DNA from: Amblyomma americanum
Taxonomy: Eukaryota; Arthropoda; Arachnida; Ixodida; Ixodidae
Length of the DNA: 64,000 nt
Assembly (NCBI RefSeq): GCF_052857255.1
Contig: NW_027526485.1
Coordinates: 372,001 to 436,000 of the forward strand
Direction of reading: 5' to 3'
Below are positions 1 to 10,713 of this stretch, piece by piece. The notes beneath the pieces are model-generated. The model was given only the letters and a program-made list of their open reading frames with translations, had not been told where the DNA came from and did no database searches. Within the stretch, counting starts at the first letter, position 1. Every line of letters starts with the position of its first letter. The position numbers and the translations under genes are program-made.

Positions 1-1
1 A

Positions 2-1183
2 CGCAATGGCCAGGCCGAAGTACTGCTGACTAACTTCAGCGAAGAATACCGGCACATTAACAGAGGAACGGCGATTGCTTTCTTCGACGAAATATCTGAC
101 GTACGAGACTCCTCCGCCCTCTCCGACCCCTTCGCAGAAGATTCGCCTGACCAAGAGAACTCGCCCACTTTGGACATCAACCCAGCCCTGCACCGGAACA
201 GACAAGACCAGATCCGCAATCTGCTTCAAAGCTACAGCGAGTGTTTTTCGACATCGCCGAAGGTGCGACAGACGCCAATTGCCAAGCATCGCATCATAAC
301 GGATCAACACGCTCGACCTCTCCGTCAAAGCCCCTACCGTGTGTCCCCGCGAGAACGACAAGCCATCCGGGACCAAGTCGAAGAAATGCTTCGCGACGAC
401 GTCATCCAGCCTTCAAACAGCCCATGGGCGGCACCGGTTGTTCTAGTGAGAAAGAAAGACGGCTGACTTCGATTCTGCGTGGATTACCGCCGCTTGAACA
501 ACATAACAAAGAAGGACGTCTACCCCCTCCCCCGCATCGACGACACACTGGACCGCCTCTGCAATGCCAAATATTTCTCATCGATGGACCTCAATAGCGG
601 CTACTGGCAAATTGAGGTCGACGAAAGAGATCGCGAAAAGACAGCATTCATCACTCCGGATGGGCTGTTTGAATTCAAGGTGATGCCATTTGGTCTCTGT
701 TCCGCACCAGCGACGTTTCAGCGAGTAATGGATGCAGTGCTGGCAGGCCTGAAGTGGCAAATTTGTCTGGTATATTTAGATGACGTTGTTGTCTTCGCCT
801 CGAACTTTGAAGAGCACCTCAAAAGACTTCGAACAGTACTAGACGCAATCAAGTCGTCTGGCCTAACGTTGAAAGCAGAAAAATTCCACTTTGCTTAAGA
901 AGAGCTGCGGTTTATAGGCCACATCGTTAGCAAGGAAGGAGTACGCCCAGGCCAGCAGAAAACAGATGCTATTGAACAGTTTCCACCGCCGGCCGATAAG
1001 AAAGCAGTGCGCAGATTTCTCGGACTGTGCGCATACTAACGACGATTTGTGAAAAACTTTTCGCGCATCGCCGTGCCCCTGACCCAACTGACGAAGGCAG
1101 ACGTGCCGTTTAAATGGGAAGCGCCGCAAGCAGAAGCCTTCAAGGAACTTCAGCGTTGATTACAGTCCCCACCGATCCTTGCG
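2..1183 (+). pseudogene. pol: Gypsy-A pol: protease-RT linker and reverse transcriptase (broken)
   Basis: The frame is open from base 2 through the linker (motif NFSEEYRHI) into the RT. It includes VRKKDG, VDYRRLN, FSSMDLNSGYWQI, MPFGLCSAPATFQR and the catalytic VYLDDVVVF, all in canonical Ty3/gypsy order. Stop codons interrupt it at 464-466 (where a residue between KDG and LRFCVDYR is expected), 896-898 (a Tyr codon in HFAYEEL is expected), 1037-1039 (a Tyr codon) and 1157-1159. All lie in one frame, so these are point nonsense mutations rather than indels. The YLDD catalytic aspartates are intact, but no full-length enzyme can be made. The RT would copy the element RNA into cDNA in cytoplasmic particles. 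Confidence 0.92.
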
Positions 1184-1670
1184 CATTTTGATGAAAACGC
1201 CGATACTGAAGTTCATACCGACGCAAGCAGCGTGGGACTAGGCGCCGTCCTCGTTCAAAAAAGTGACAGGCTGGAAAAAGTCATCGCATACGCTAGCCGT
1301 TCCCTTTCCAAGGCCGAGGCTAACTATTCGACAACTGAGAAGGAGTGCCTTGCCATCATCTGGGCTACGTCAAAATTCCGCCCCTATCTCTACGGACGGC
1401 AGTTCAAGGAGGTCAGCGACCACCACGCGCTCTGCTGGCTTGCCAATTTGAAGGACCCCTCTGGCCGACTCGCTCGATGGAGTCTGCGTCTCCACGAGTT
1501 TGACGTCACCGTCGTTTGCAAGTCCGGACGCAAGCACTCTGATGCCGATTGCCTCTCACGAGCCCCTGTAGATGCACCGCCGCCGGACGACGATGAGGAC
1601 GCCTTCCTGGGACCCATCAGCCCCAGCTCTTTTGCTCAGCAGCAACGCTCGGACCCCGACCTAAGAGGCT
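1184..1670 (+). pseudogene. pol: Gypsy-A pol: RNase H domain and tether
   Basis: This block continues the RT frame. It shows [30 protein letters not shown] (catalytic Glu), DHHALCWL and [10 protein letters not shown], the hallmarks of the Ty3/gypsy RNase H, which removes RNA from RNA/DNA hybrids during reverse transcription. Near 1661-1671 the frame shifts by one base: downstream homology (IEYLEGK onwards) continues in a different frame. The predicted frame runs on to 1753 but has lost family-like sequence by then. Confidence 0.88.
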
Positions 1671-2891
1671 CTCATCGAGTACCTGGAAGGCAAGGTTTCT
1701 TCACCCCCCGCTTCATTCAAGCGAGGACTGTCTTCCTTCTGTGTGCAGAATGAGGTCCTTGTGAAGAAGAACTTTACAGCGAACAAAACAGCCTACCTCC
1801 TTGTTGTACCTACTTGTCTCCGCGAAGAAGTTCTACAGGCTTCACACGACGAGCCGACAGCTAGACATCTCGGGATTACTCGCACCCTCCGCCGCATTTA
1901 AGACAAGTATTACTGGCTCCGACTGTCTGCCGATGTCGCACACTATGTGAAAACCTGCCGAGATTGTCAGCGACGAAAGCCTCCTCTCACACGACCAGCA
2001 GGATTTCTGAGCCCCATTGAACCTGCCTCAAGGCCCTTTCAGCAGATCGCCATGGACATGCTTGGCCCTTTTCGAACGTCAACATCTGGAAATAAGTGGA
2101 TCATCATAGCGACCGACTACCTGGCCCGCTACGCCGAGGGGATAGCCCTACCGAACGGAACAGCAGTAGAAGTCACCAAATTTTTCGTGGAGTGCATTCT
2201 TCTTCGACACAGAGCCCCCGATGCGCTCACCACGGAAAGAGGAACTGCATTCACGGCGGAACTAACGCAAGCCATCCTGCGGTACAGCCAAACCAGCCAC
2301 CGGAGGATAACTGCATACCATCCGCAGACCAACGGACTGACCGAACGCCTGAACAAAACCATCGCCGATATGCTCGCTATGTATGTCGATGCCGAACACA
2401 AAACCTGGGATGTCATCCTGCCTTACGTCGTTTTCGCCTACAACACCGCAGTGCAGGAGACCACCCAGATGACGCCTTTTAGGCTCGTCCATGACAGGGA
2501 GGCCACGACCACGCTAGACGCCATGCTGCCCAACGTTACAGAAGAAGAGAACGTCGACGTTGCCGCCTACCTTCAACGCGCAGAAGAAGCTCGAAGGCTT
2601 GCCCGATTACGGATCAAAGATCAGCAGCGGTCCGACGCCAGACGCTACAACCTACGAAGACGCAACGCGGAATACAATCCTGGAGACTAGGTCTGGGCGT
2701 GGACGCCCATTCGCCGCCGTGGATTGAGTGAAAAGCTTTTGAGACGCTATTTCGGCCCGTACAAGGTTCTTCGTCGGCTGGGTGAACTGGATTATGGAGT
2801 CATCCCTGACGCAATGACAGCATCCCAGCGACGCCGCGTACGACCAGAAGTTGTCCATGTAGTCCGTCTGAAGCCGTATTATGCGCGCTAA
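1671..2891 (+). pseudogene. pol: Gypsy-A pol: integrase with GPY/F C-terminal module
   Basis: The HHCC zinc-binding region is visible: HDEPTARHLG, then CRDCQRRK at about 1950-1975. The catalytic core follows with AMDMLGPF (first Asp), TTERGTAFTAEL and YHPQTNGLTERLNKTI (Glu). The position where gypsy integrases have the second catalytic Asp (usually TDRG) is Glu here, so the D,D-E triad looks altered. A GPY/F-type tail (RRYFGPYKVLRRLGELDY) ends in VHVVRLKPYY just before a natural stop at 2889. Extra stops occur at 1899-1901 and 2688-2690. The protein would insert element cDNA into chromosomes. Confidence 0.9.
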
Positions 2892-2998
2892 AAGCCGCTG
2901 CATTTCCATGCTCTATTTTCGCAAGATCCGTTTTTTTTTTCCTTACTAGTCGCATTATTTGTTTTAATGCATCTGGTCGATGCTTCTTTGAGAGGGCA

Positions 2999-3373
2999 GT
3001 AATGCCGCGAATATTTGCAGTGTGTTCGTTTTTCAAATCTGCCGCCACATCACTTTATCGCTTTGTTTGCGACGCAGGACGCGACCAGATTTATCTCGAT
3101 TGATCGCAGCCAGGCAGAGCTGATTCTACGTTGTTCCGGAATGTTCTAGTAACTTTGCGCTCTTTATCTCGAAAGTTCGCTATCAGCTTTAAATTGAGCA
3201 CGGCAGACAGCGGCCGGCATTCTGTTCGACGACCGCCGAGCACGCTTGTCGCTTCGCCGCCGCCCAGTGATTCAGTCCATTTTGGGTGCAAGTCAGCCCA
3301 ATAAAAAGTTCTGTTAGAAGATCCTTTCGTCCGTCTTCATCGCTGCTTCGACTGCCGTCACCACTACGTGACA
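2999..3373 (+). repeat. Gypsy-A 3' LTR
   Basis: A purine-rich tract (GAGAGGGC) lies just before the start. The segment contains an AATAAA polyA signal at 3300-3305 and ends in ...CTACGTGACA. The same sequence recurs with substitutions at 19115-19487 and 45168-45548, which defines it as an LTR. The exact 5' edge is uncertain by about 10 bases because the 5' LTR is outside the window. Confidence 0.8.
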
Positions 3374-3551
3374 ATATGTACAAACTCTTTACACAATAAG
3401 AAATGTGTCGAGGTTGTGCGTGTGATTAGTTCATTTTAGAGGAATTAAATCACACATGCGCACAGCACTGTGTTGGTTACCACTGGAAAGGAGCGCCCAG
3501 TTATTAATCGTTCAAGGTAGAACTCGCGGAGCGTTCGGTCACTGCGTGTAA

Positions 3552-4365
3552 CTACCTGACGGAGAACAGGCGGGACGTCAAGCCCGTGTGTTCGAGGAAT
3601 GAACAGAGGCTAACCAAAGTTCGCTCACGAGTGCGCGCAGTGCCCTGCGGCCACAATAGCGTCTTGATGGAGTCTGGTAGTATGCCCTGCGCCCTATAGG
3701 CCGCGAGAATATCGCGACGAGCATCGGCGAACGCGGCACAGTGAAGCAGCATGTGTTCTAGTGTTTCCACTGCACCGCATCCGTCACACACATCACACGT
3801 CGCGATTCCGTGACGCAACCGTCGTTCCCCGGGCCACACGCAGCCAATAAGCGCGCGGAGGATCATTGCACGATGTGGCCGTGTAAGTGCGCGACAGCCG
3901 GTGACACTGTCGATGCGCTCACCTCCCGCAATGCTTGGGTCGGGGTGCAGCTTTCGGAGATGGTCATGGATGGCCGCACGCACGTCCTCCAGCGCAAGGG
4001 GCAGATCGCTGGCAGGTAGTTGGTGTGCAGCGGTCGCGAGGTCGTCAGCTTCTTCGTTGCCTGCGATGCTGCAGTGACCGGGTACCCACTGTGCACGCAC
4101 GGCACAACCTCTCTGCGCGAGGCGCTCGATGCGCGAGCGAATTTCCCGCACTAGTGGGGTACCGCGGCCGTTAGATTGCAGGCGGCTGAGGGCGGCGCGG
4201 GAGTCGCACAGCAGAGCACTCCTGGGCGGCGGAGGGCCGAGGGTGAGCAGCAGGTCCAGCCCGAGCCGGATCCCCATCAACTCCGCCGTGGTGGAGGAGC
4301 CCAGGAATGCTGCATGCTGCTGGCTGTGCCGTCGCAGGGCGGGATGGTGGCCGCCGCAGCAAGGG
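3552..4365 (-). pseudogene. LINE-A copy 1 ORF2: RNase H and C-terminal zinc motif
   Basis: The minus-strand frame reads MGIRLGLDLL, CDSRAALSRLQ (catalytic Asp), QWVPGHCSIAGNEEADDLA (late His/Asp region) and a C-terminal Cys/His motif, CDVCDGCGAVETLEHMLLHC. It ends at a natural stop at 3552. The first RNase H motif (VYTDGS) lies in the RT frame upstream. A one-base deletion near 4345 relative to copy 2 (CCATCCCGCC against CCATCCCCGCC) puts the RNase H out of frame with the RT. The RNase H would degrade template RNA during target-primed reverse transcription. Confidence 0.88.
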
Positions 4366-5960
4366 AGCAGCTGTCGCGGGCCGCTGAGCCGTCGGTGTAC
4401 ACGAGGAGATGGTCCTGGAGCTCCTCGTGTATGACGGCTCTGGCCAGCTGCTGCACAGCACAGAGGGGTGTGCTCCGCTTTCCCGCAATGCCGACGATCT
4501 CTCGCTGTACCTCCGAGGCCGCAGGCCAGGGCGCGTAGGAGCCGGAGGGGTGTGGGCCTTGTGTCAATTGCTCATACTCAAACAGCGCCGCGCCCATTTG
4601 TGATCGCGGGTGCGAGCGCATACGCTGCAGCAGCGAGCCGCCGTCCGGTGCGCGGTGAAGCCGGTCGATGTGATTCAATGCCCTGCGCGCTGCTTGGAGC
4701 TCAAGTGGCCACGCTCCTGCCTCGGCCAACGTTGCGGCGCACTGCGAGTTTTTGGGCAGGCCTAGGCACACGCGCAGGGACTTGCGGTGCTGAAGCTCGA
4801 GTTTCTTCCAGCACGGCTTGCGCACCATGACGAGCTGCAGCGCATAGAGCACCGCCCCCAAATCTGCGGCATTGTATAGACGCAGCGCGGCTTGCTGAGA
4901 GATGCGCTGGCCTCGAGCGGTGAGCTTGTGCACGGCTGCGGTGATCCTCTTCAACTGCAGACAGGCCTTGGTCGCCGCGGGGCGGAAGGAAAGGCGCCAG
5001 TCGATGTCCAGGCCAAGGTACCGCACCGATTTACGCCACGGAATCGGAGTCCCGTCCAGTGACAGTGGCGCAAGGTGCACGCGCGAGCTCGAAACGCAGG
5101 CCATGGCAACCGATTTGTCCGCGCTCAGCGATAGACCAAGGCAGCGCAAGCTGGCATCGATTGTGGTCAGGGCTCCCTGAAGGCACCCCCGCACGCGGAA
5201 CGCCTCGCCCGGTGGTCCCCGGCACCACAGAGCTATGTCGTCTGCATATATGGACATGTATACATGTGTCGCCCGCTCGTGTTGAGGGAGGCCGGCACCA
5301 CCGACATGGCCACATTAAACAGAAACAGAGCCCTGCGGCACGCCCATGTCGACCGGGCGAGACTTGGAGAGCTTACTCCCTACTCGTACACGCATGGTGC
5401 GCCCGCTCAGGAAGCCATGAACGTATCGCAAAAGGTGCCCGCTCACACCAGCCCCCTTAAGCACCGCGAGAATTGGTGCGCGGTGAACGTTGTCAAAAGC
5501 GCCCGATACGTCCAGTAGTAGCAGCAGCGCAACCTGGCCTGCCGCCCTGGCATGCTCTAGCGCTGTAACAACGTCCGATATAGAATCAGCCGTGCACCGC
5601 ATCCCACGGAAACCCGTCTGCCGCTCGTCAAACAAATCAGCCTCCGCAGCCCGCTCGTTCAGACGCTGCAACGCCATATGCTCCATGAGCTTACCTGCCG
5701 CCGATGTTAATGCCACTGGCCGGTATCCGCTCAGCTCCATAGGTGGGCGCCCTGCCTTTCGGATGGGACAAACGACCGCGGTTCGCCAATCCTCCGGTAG
5801 CTCCCCTCGTTCCCACACCAGGTTGATCTGCGCAGGAGGTTGCTGCGCATCCAGGTTTCGCAGCATCTGGTATGTCACCCCGTCCGGTCCGGTGTGACGC
5901 GCACCTTGATTTCCCGGGGCGATGAGATGTGACACAACAGGGCACTGCGGCACAGGTGGG
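4277..5960 (-). pseudogene. LINE-A copy 1 ORF2: reverse transcriptase
   Basis: On the minus strand the RT shows GPDGVTYQMLRNL, SGYRPVALTSAAGKLMEHM, QTGFRGMRCTADS, DVSGAFDNVHR, VPQGS and the catalytic SIYADDIALW, followed by the thumb (PWRKSVRYLGLDI) and the conserved LELQHRKSLRVCLGLP. Compared with copy 2 there is an 11-base deletion right after VPQG (near 5330) and a one-base deletion near 5268. Together they remove 12 bases, so the frame recovers but a short conserved segment is garbled. The frame finally fails near 4345. Confidence 0.9.
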
Positions 5961-6175
5961 TTCCTCGAACGTGGTGGCTGAGTGGTAGCCAGTGTAGCCA
6001 GGTAGCCGCATCTGGGGCTCCCCTTCATGTGAACCTACGTCTCCTGCAGCGCGATAACTTCTGGCGAATCCTGTGCGATGCGAACTCGCATTTCGGCGTA
6101 CCGCGCTGCAAGTGAGCGCACGTTCCACTGCAGGATGGATGGTATGAGGGAGGGATTTCGGCGGCTAGCCATCAT
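5961..6175 (-). pseudogene. LINE-A copy 1 ORF2: N-terminal endonuclease stub
   Basis: Two tandem ATGs (6175 and 6172, minus strand) open a frame that reads ILQWNVRSL and then PEVIALQET, the first two motifs of the apurinic endonuclease (EEP) fold of LINE ORF2. A TAG at 6037-6035 replaces the Trp expected after QET. About 30 residues later the sequence jumps to the RT (GPDGVTYQ), so the rest of the endonuclease and the linker, probably over 1 kb, are deleted. Without this domain the element could not nick a target. Confidence 0.85.
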
Positions 6176-6503
6176 GCTGGCTTATCTGTGCGGGAGCACC
6201 CGCTGCTTCTAAGGAAGCCCGATGTCCATCGGTGCCCTCCGGGAAAAGTGCGCTGAGGGCGCGCAATGCCAGCTTTAGGCGCGCGATCTCCGCGTCCCGT
6301 GCGTCAGGGGGCTGGCCATGAGAAGCGGCCGCAGGCTCGGGCCGCGCTGTACGGGACGCCAGGCAACCGGATCGCCGCTGCCGCTGCCGGCGCTGCCGTT
6401 GCTTCGGTGACTGCTGCTGCTGGGGTGTTCCCCTGACGGCCTGCGCATAAGAAAGCGCGCGGGGCGTCAGCTGATGTTGCTGGGCTGGGGCCGCTGTCTC
6501 AGC

Positions 6504-7997
6504 CTAGACGACGGTTCGGACAACCTGTCTGGACATCGGTGCCATGGACGTGGCCATTAAAGTGGCAACGTGACGCTCTCGCTGCCAGTGCGGGCACGCT
6601 TGGTCAATGGCTGCATGCCGCCCCCCGCAGTTAATGCAGCGGGGCTTCCTCGCGCAGGTACCAAGCTCGTGCGGCCCGCCGCAGCGCGTGCATCGGGCAG
6701 GAGCACGACACACCTCAGTGGCATGCCCCAGGCTGGCGCACTTGGCACACTGGAGCGGCCGGGGACGGCAGGGGCGGACCGCGAGCCTGCGCTTGAATAT
6801 GGTGATGAACGCCGGGGGTGTCGGCGCCGCAAAACGGAGAGCGAGTTTGCTGCCCGACAGAGACGCCGACACCATCGGTACCGTTGACTCCGCCGCCGCT
6901 AGCAGCTACTCCGCCGTCCTGCGCCCGTCCACACCGAAGACCAGGCTGGAGCTTTGATTCCGAGGAGGAGGCTCCTTGGCGCAGACCGGCACGCCGCAGA
7001 TGACGGCTGTGGCTAGCAGGGCCTGGAGAGCATCGCTGCTCCCCGCGTCCACTGCCACCACATTCCGCCGAATGTTTACCCGGAGGGCGAGGACGCCCGG
7101 GCGGGATCCGATCTCCTCGGCCAACTCCTAGCCCTGTTCCCTGGTGAAGGCAGTGCCCCGGTTCGCCGACCGAAACAGCACCGTCCCCACCAGGCTGGAC
7201 GGGACCTCCACGGCGGCCGCGGCTCGCTCCAGGGCAGCTCTCCGACGCCGCTGCGCCTTGGTAGTGATAATGCGCCACGGGACCAGGCTGACCCCAGCAT
7301 CAGCGTCGCCGCTGTCTGCGGCGCATTGCTGCGGCGCGCCGCGGAGTTGGGCGCGCTCGCTGCCAGCAGACGAAGCCCCAGCCGCAGCCTGATCTCGTGC
7401 TCCGGGATTTGATGAGGTCGCATCCGGTTTTCTTCCGGACGCCGTCGCCCCAGCAGCAACAGCAGCAGCATCAGCAGCAGGCTGGAGGTGGGCTCCATGG
7501 GGCTCGTGCTGGGAAGGCCCTGCTCCTTCGAGTGTGGAGGGAGAGGGAACAGTGACGATGGGGGGGGCTTCGGGCTTCCCGCTTTGCCACCGCGATGTCC
7601 CTTTTGGTTTCCGAGTCCCTCGCCTCCTCGGACCCCGTTGAGCGTCGCCGTTTCCGGAGAGCAGACTTGTCCATTGGGGAGCAGATGCTCTCCTCGGCTG
7701 AGTTGTCCGCAGTGTGCCTGCAGCAGCAGCATCAGGGGGAGAGGGCATCACAGCCGGTTCCCCAGGTGTAGCAATGGCGGCAGTAAGCGCAGGGGTGGCC
7801 AGAGGTGGGGAGGGAGCCGCCGTGGAGTTCTGCGTCTGGTGAGCGAGCGCCATGGCGTCCCTCAAGGCTAGAACGCGTGGGTCCGCCGGCGACACGTCCA
7901 AGGTCCCGATGACGGACTCGAGGTTCTCCGAGGTGGTGATGAGCGCCGCCGTCAGGCACCTCACCGTGTCCCGCAGATCAGCGATCTCGGCCTGCAT
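6504..7997 (-). pseudogene. LINE-A copy 1 ORF1 (Gag-like, three CCHC knuckles)
   Basis: The minus-strand frame from 7997 begins with a probable coiled coil (AEIADLRDTVRCL), passes through a low-complexity Ala/Pro-rich region and ends in three zinc knuckles: CAKCASLGHATEVC, CTRCGGPHELGTC and CINCGGRHAAIDQAC. Two TAG/TGA-type stops (7130-7128 and 6908-6906) interrupt an otherwise continuous frame that ends naturally at 6504. ORF1 proteins of this type coat LINE RNA. The true start may lie upstream (a minus-strand ATG near 8135) if a frameshift near 8040 is allowed for. Confidence 0.85.
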
Positions 7998-8245
7998 TCG
8001 CCGAATGGTGCTGGACGACCTTGTTCTGGATGGCGTTCGTCTCCGTGATCGTCAGCATGAGCGGCCTGCCCTGCGTTGCTCATTGTCACCGCCGAACACA
8101 GGTCTTCGCTCGTTCACGGTGTCTATGGCCTCCATGGGGAGACCCCGCAACGCCGCGAAGCTTTAGGCCCAGCGTCCGAAGGAGCAGAGAGCTAAAAAAC
8201 GTGTCCGCTCGCTTCAAGCGCCCGCCGAAGAATCCCACCGGCGTT

Positions 8246-8531
8246 TGATGAAAATTTGGTTTTTGGGGAAAAATGGCGCAGTATCTGTCTCACTGTAACG
8301 GCAGACACCTGAACCATGCCGTAATGGAAGGGATGGAGGAGAGACTGAGAGAAGAAAGGAAGAAAGAGGGGCCGTAGTGGAGTGCTACGGAAAAATTTCG
8401 ACCACCTGGGGATCTTTAACCTGCACTGACATGGCACAGCGCACTGGCGCCGTAGCGTTTGGCCTCCATTGAAAGGCAGCCGCCGAGGTCGGGTTCGGAC
8501 CTACGTACTCCTCCGCATCCTGGGCTGGAAC
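8246..8531 (-). mobile_element. tRNA-derived SINE, minus strand, 5'-truncated
   Basis: On the minus strand a degraded B-box-like stretch (GGTCCGAACCC) is followed by the family core GTGCCATGTCAGTGCAGGTTAAAGATCCCCAGGTGGTCG and a long pyrimidine-rich 3' arm ending in TTTTCCCCAAAAACC. The same core and arm occur at 56170-56470. Its 3' end abuts the 5' end of LINE-A copy 1. Confidence 0.85.
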
Positions 8532-9362
8532 GATTGACCTTGTGTACGCAGCATTGATACAACTGCGTGTTACTTTACCGATCATCGGGCAGTGTTTATC
8601 TCTGTCAAATCAATTCAATAAATAACGTGTCTCACCGCATACTTTTTGAATGCTTAACATTTTAATCACCACAACCTCAACACCATGTGTAACCTGCGGG
8701 GAACTTCAGCTCTCGCTACGTATATCCTTGCATAGCTTAGCTAAGCCACTGCTAATGTTTTTAAAGCGAAAGCTATACTATGACAGCCAGCGAGCCATTT
8801 CTGCTCGGCGAGCCGTATGCCGTATATAGGCAGCCGTATGCCGTATGCGCTAGCCGACGAATGACCTTGAGCCGCCGTTGCCTAGCAACGCCGCAGCCGC
8901 GCTCCAACAGATGACGCCGCCGTCAACGCCGCTGCTGTCACGCTCGCTCCACCAGATGTTCTCCACTGAGGTAGAGAGAGAGGAGGTGTTACCTCCCGGT
9001 GATGTATATATATGCGCTTCGCGTCAGTGTAGGAGGTGGCTCTGACACCACCATGATATCTGATACTTGATTTAATATCTGATGCGGGTCCTTGGACTCA
9101 AGATATTAAACTTATTTTCGAATATCTCCGAGTGCTGGGCTTTAAGCACTCCGGCACGGGTCTGTCCGGTACTGCACTGCCTCCCGGATTGGCCCTGGGC
9201 ATATTAGCGCGCGCCTTTTTTTCTATCGTTGCTCTTCTATCCTTTAACTCTCCTACTTCCAGCACGCAGCAGCGACTGTGGCTGGGCTTGAGCCAGTAGG
9301 CAGGAACGTGCACTTTCCTTTTGTTCCTTCCTATCAACAACAGCAGCACCAGAAGTGTATGG
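8532..9362. other. Intergenic, unclassified; possible LINE 3'-UTR-like segment
   Basis: No coding signal is seen. A short direct repeat of GCCGTATGCCGTAT lies near 8815-8850, and AAAGCGAAAGC near 8763 resembles the ends of the MITE-like inverted repeats at 56.9/57.9 kb. From about 9080 to 9360 a pyrimidine-rich stretch ending in CAACAACAGCAGCACCAG looks like a LINE UTR, but I cannot assign it. Confidence 0.4.
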
Positions 9363-10713
9363 TAGGCCAGTGGCATTAACATCGGCGGCAGGTAAGCTCA
9401 TGGAGCATATGGCGTTGCAGCGTCTGAACGAGCGGGCTGCGGAGGCTGATTTGTTTGACGAACGGCAGACGGGTTTCCGTGGGATGCGGTGCACGGCTGA
9501 CTCTATATCGGACGTTGTTACAGCGCTGCAGCATGCCAGGGCAGCAGGCCAGGTTGCGCTGCTGCTGCTACTGGACGTCTCGGGCGCTTTTGACAACGTT
9601 CACCGCGCACCAATTCTCGCGGTGCTTGAGGGGGCTTGTGTGAGCGGGCGCCTTTTGCGATACGTTCATGGCTTCCTGAGCGGGCGCACCATGCGTGTAC
9701 GAGTAGGGAGTAAGCTCTCCAAGTCTCGCCCGGTCGACATGAGCGTGCCGCAGGGCTCTCTCCTATCACCATTTCTGTTTAATGTGGCCATGTCGGTGGT
9801 GCCGGCCTCCCTCAACACGAGCGGGCGACATCATGTATACATGTCCATATATGCAGACGACATAGCTCTGTGGTGCCGGGGACCACCGGGCGAGGCGTTC
9901 CGCGTGCGGGGGTGCCTTCAGAGAGCCCTGGCCGCAATCGATGCCAGCTTGCGCGGACTTGGTCTGTCGCTGAGCGCCGACAAATCGGTGGCCATGGCCT
10001 GCGTTTCGCGCTCGCGCACGCACCTTGCGCCACTGTCACTGGACGGGACTCCGATTCCTTGGCGTAAATCGGTGCGCTACGTTGGCCTGGACATCTACTG
10101 GCGCCTTTCCTTCCGCCCCGCGGCGACCAAGGCCTGTCTGCAGATGAAGAGGATCACCGCCGCCGTGCACAAGCTCACCGCTCGAGGCCAGGGCATCTCC
10201 CAGCAAGCCGCGCTGCGTCTATACAATACCGCAGCTTTGGGGGCGGTGCTCTATGCGCTGCCGCTCGTCACGGTGCGCAAGCCGTGCTGGAAGAAGCTCG
10301 AGCTTCAGCACCGCAAGTCCCTGCGCGTGTGCCTAGGCCTGCCCAAAAACTCGCAGTGCGCCGCAACGTTGGCCGAGGCAGGAGCGTGTCCCCTTGAGCT
10401 CCAAGCAGCGCGCAGGGCACTGAATCACATCGACCGGCTTCACCGCGCACCGGACGGCGGCTCGCTGCTGCAGCGTATGCGCTCGCACCCGCGCTCACGA
10501 ATGGGCGCGGCGATGCTCGAGTATGAGCAATTGACACAAGGCCCGCACCCCTCCGGCTCCTGCGCGCCCTGGCCTGCTGCCTCGGAGGTACAGCGAGAGA
10601 TCGTCGGCATCGCAGGAAAGCGGAGCACACCCCTCTGCGCTGTGCAGCAGCTGGCCAGAGCCGTCATACACGAGGAGCTCCAGGACCATCTCCTCGTGTA
10701 CACCGACGGCTAA
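9363..10713 (+). pseudogene. LINE-A copy 2 ORF2: reverse transcriptase (5'-truncated)
   Basis: The frame is open for about 450 codons: PVALTSAAGKLMEHM, GFRGMRCTADS, DVSGAFDNVHR, VPQGSLLSPFLFNVAMS, SIYADDIALW (catalytic Asp pair), PWRKSVRYVGLDI and LELQHRKSLRVCLGLP. It ends at a TAA directly after VYTDG, the first RNase H motif, where copy 1 has Ser. Fingers motifs before PVALTS are missing through truncation. The RT core is intact, but the copy lacks endonuclease and ORF1 and so cannot be autonomous. Confidence 0.93.

Larger units (their letters stand above)
1..3373 (+). mobile_element. Gypsy-A: Ty3/gypsy LTR retrotransposon, 5' part outside window
   Basis: The domain order is protease-RT linker, reverse transcriptase, RNase H, integrase and then an LTR-like 3' end, which is the Ty3/gypsy order. 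The 5' LTR, gag and protease lie left of the window. The pol frame is interrupted by at least five in-frame stops (464, 896, 1037, 1157, 1899), a stop at 2688 and a frameshift near 1665, so the copy is dead. Related LTRs stand alone near 19.1 and 45.2 kb. Its right end touches the 3' UTR of LINE-A copy 1, which suggests that it inserted into that LINE. Confidence 0.93.
3378..8245 (-). mobile_element. LINE-A copy 1: non-LTR retrotransposon (I/LOA/R1-like with RNase H)
   Basis: Read on the minus strand this is ORF1 (Gag with three CCHC knuckles), then ORF2 (start of an AP endonuclease, RT, RNase H, C-terminal CCHC-like motif) and a 3' UTR. Most of the endonuclease and the linker to the RT are deleted. 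The 3' UTR stops about 190 bases short of that in copy 2, exactly where the Gypsy-A LTR begins. The 5' UTR appears to start near 8245, next to a SINE tail. Stops and small indels break every frame. Assignment to the I/LOA/R1 group rests on EEP-RT-RNase H order and is approximate. Confidence 0.88.

Noticed and set aside
6504..7997. Plus-strand open frames opposite LINE-A ORF1
   Set aside because: They are shadows in GC-rich sequence; the minus strand carries the zinc knuckles and known LINE motifs.
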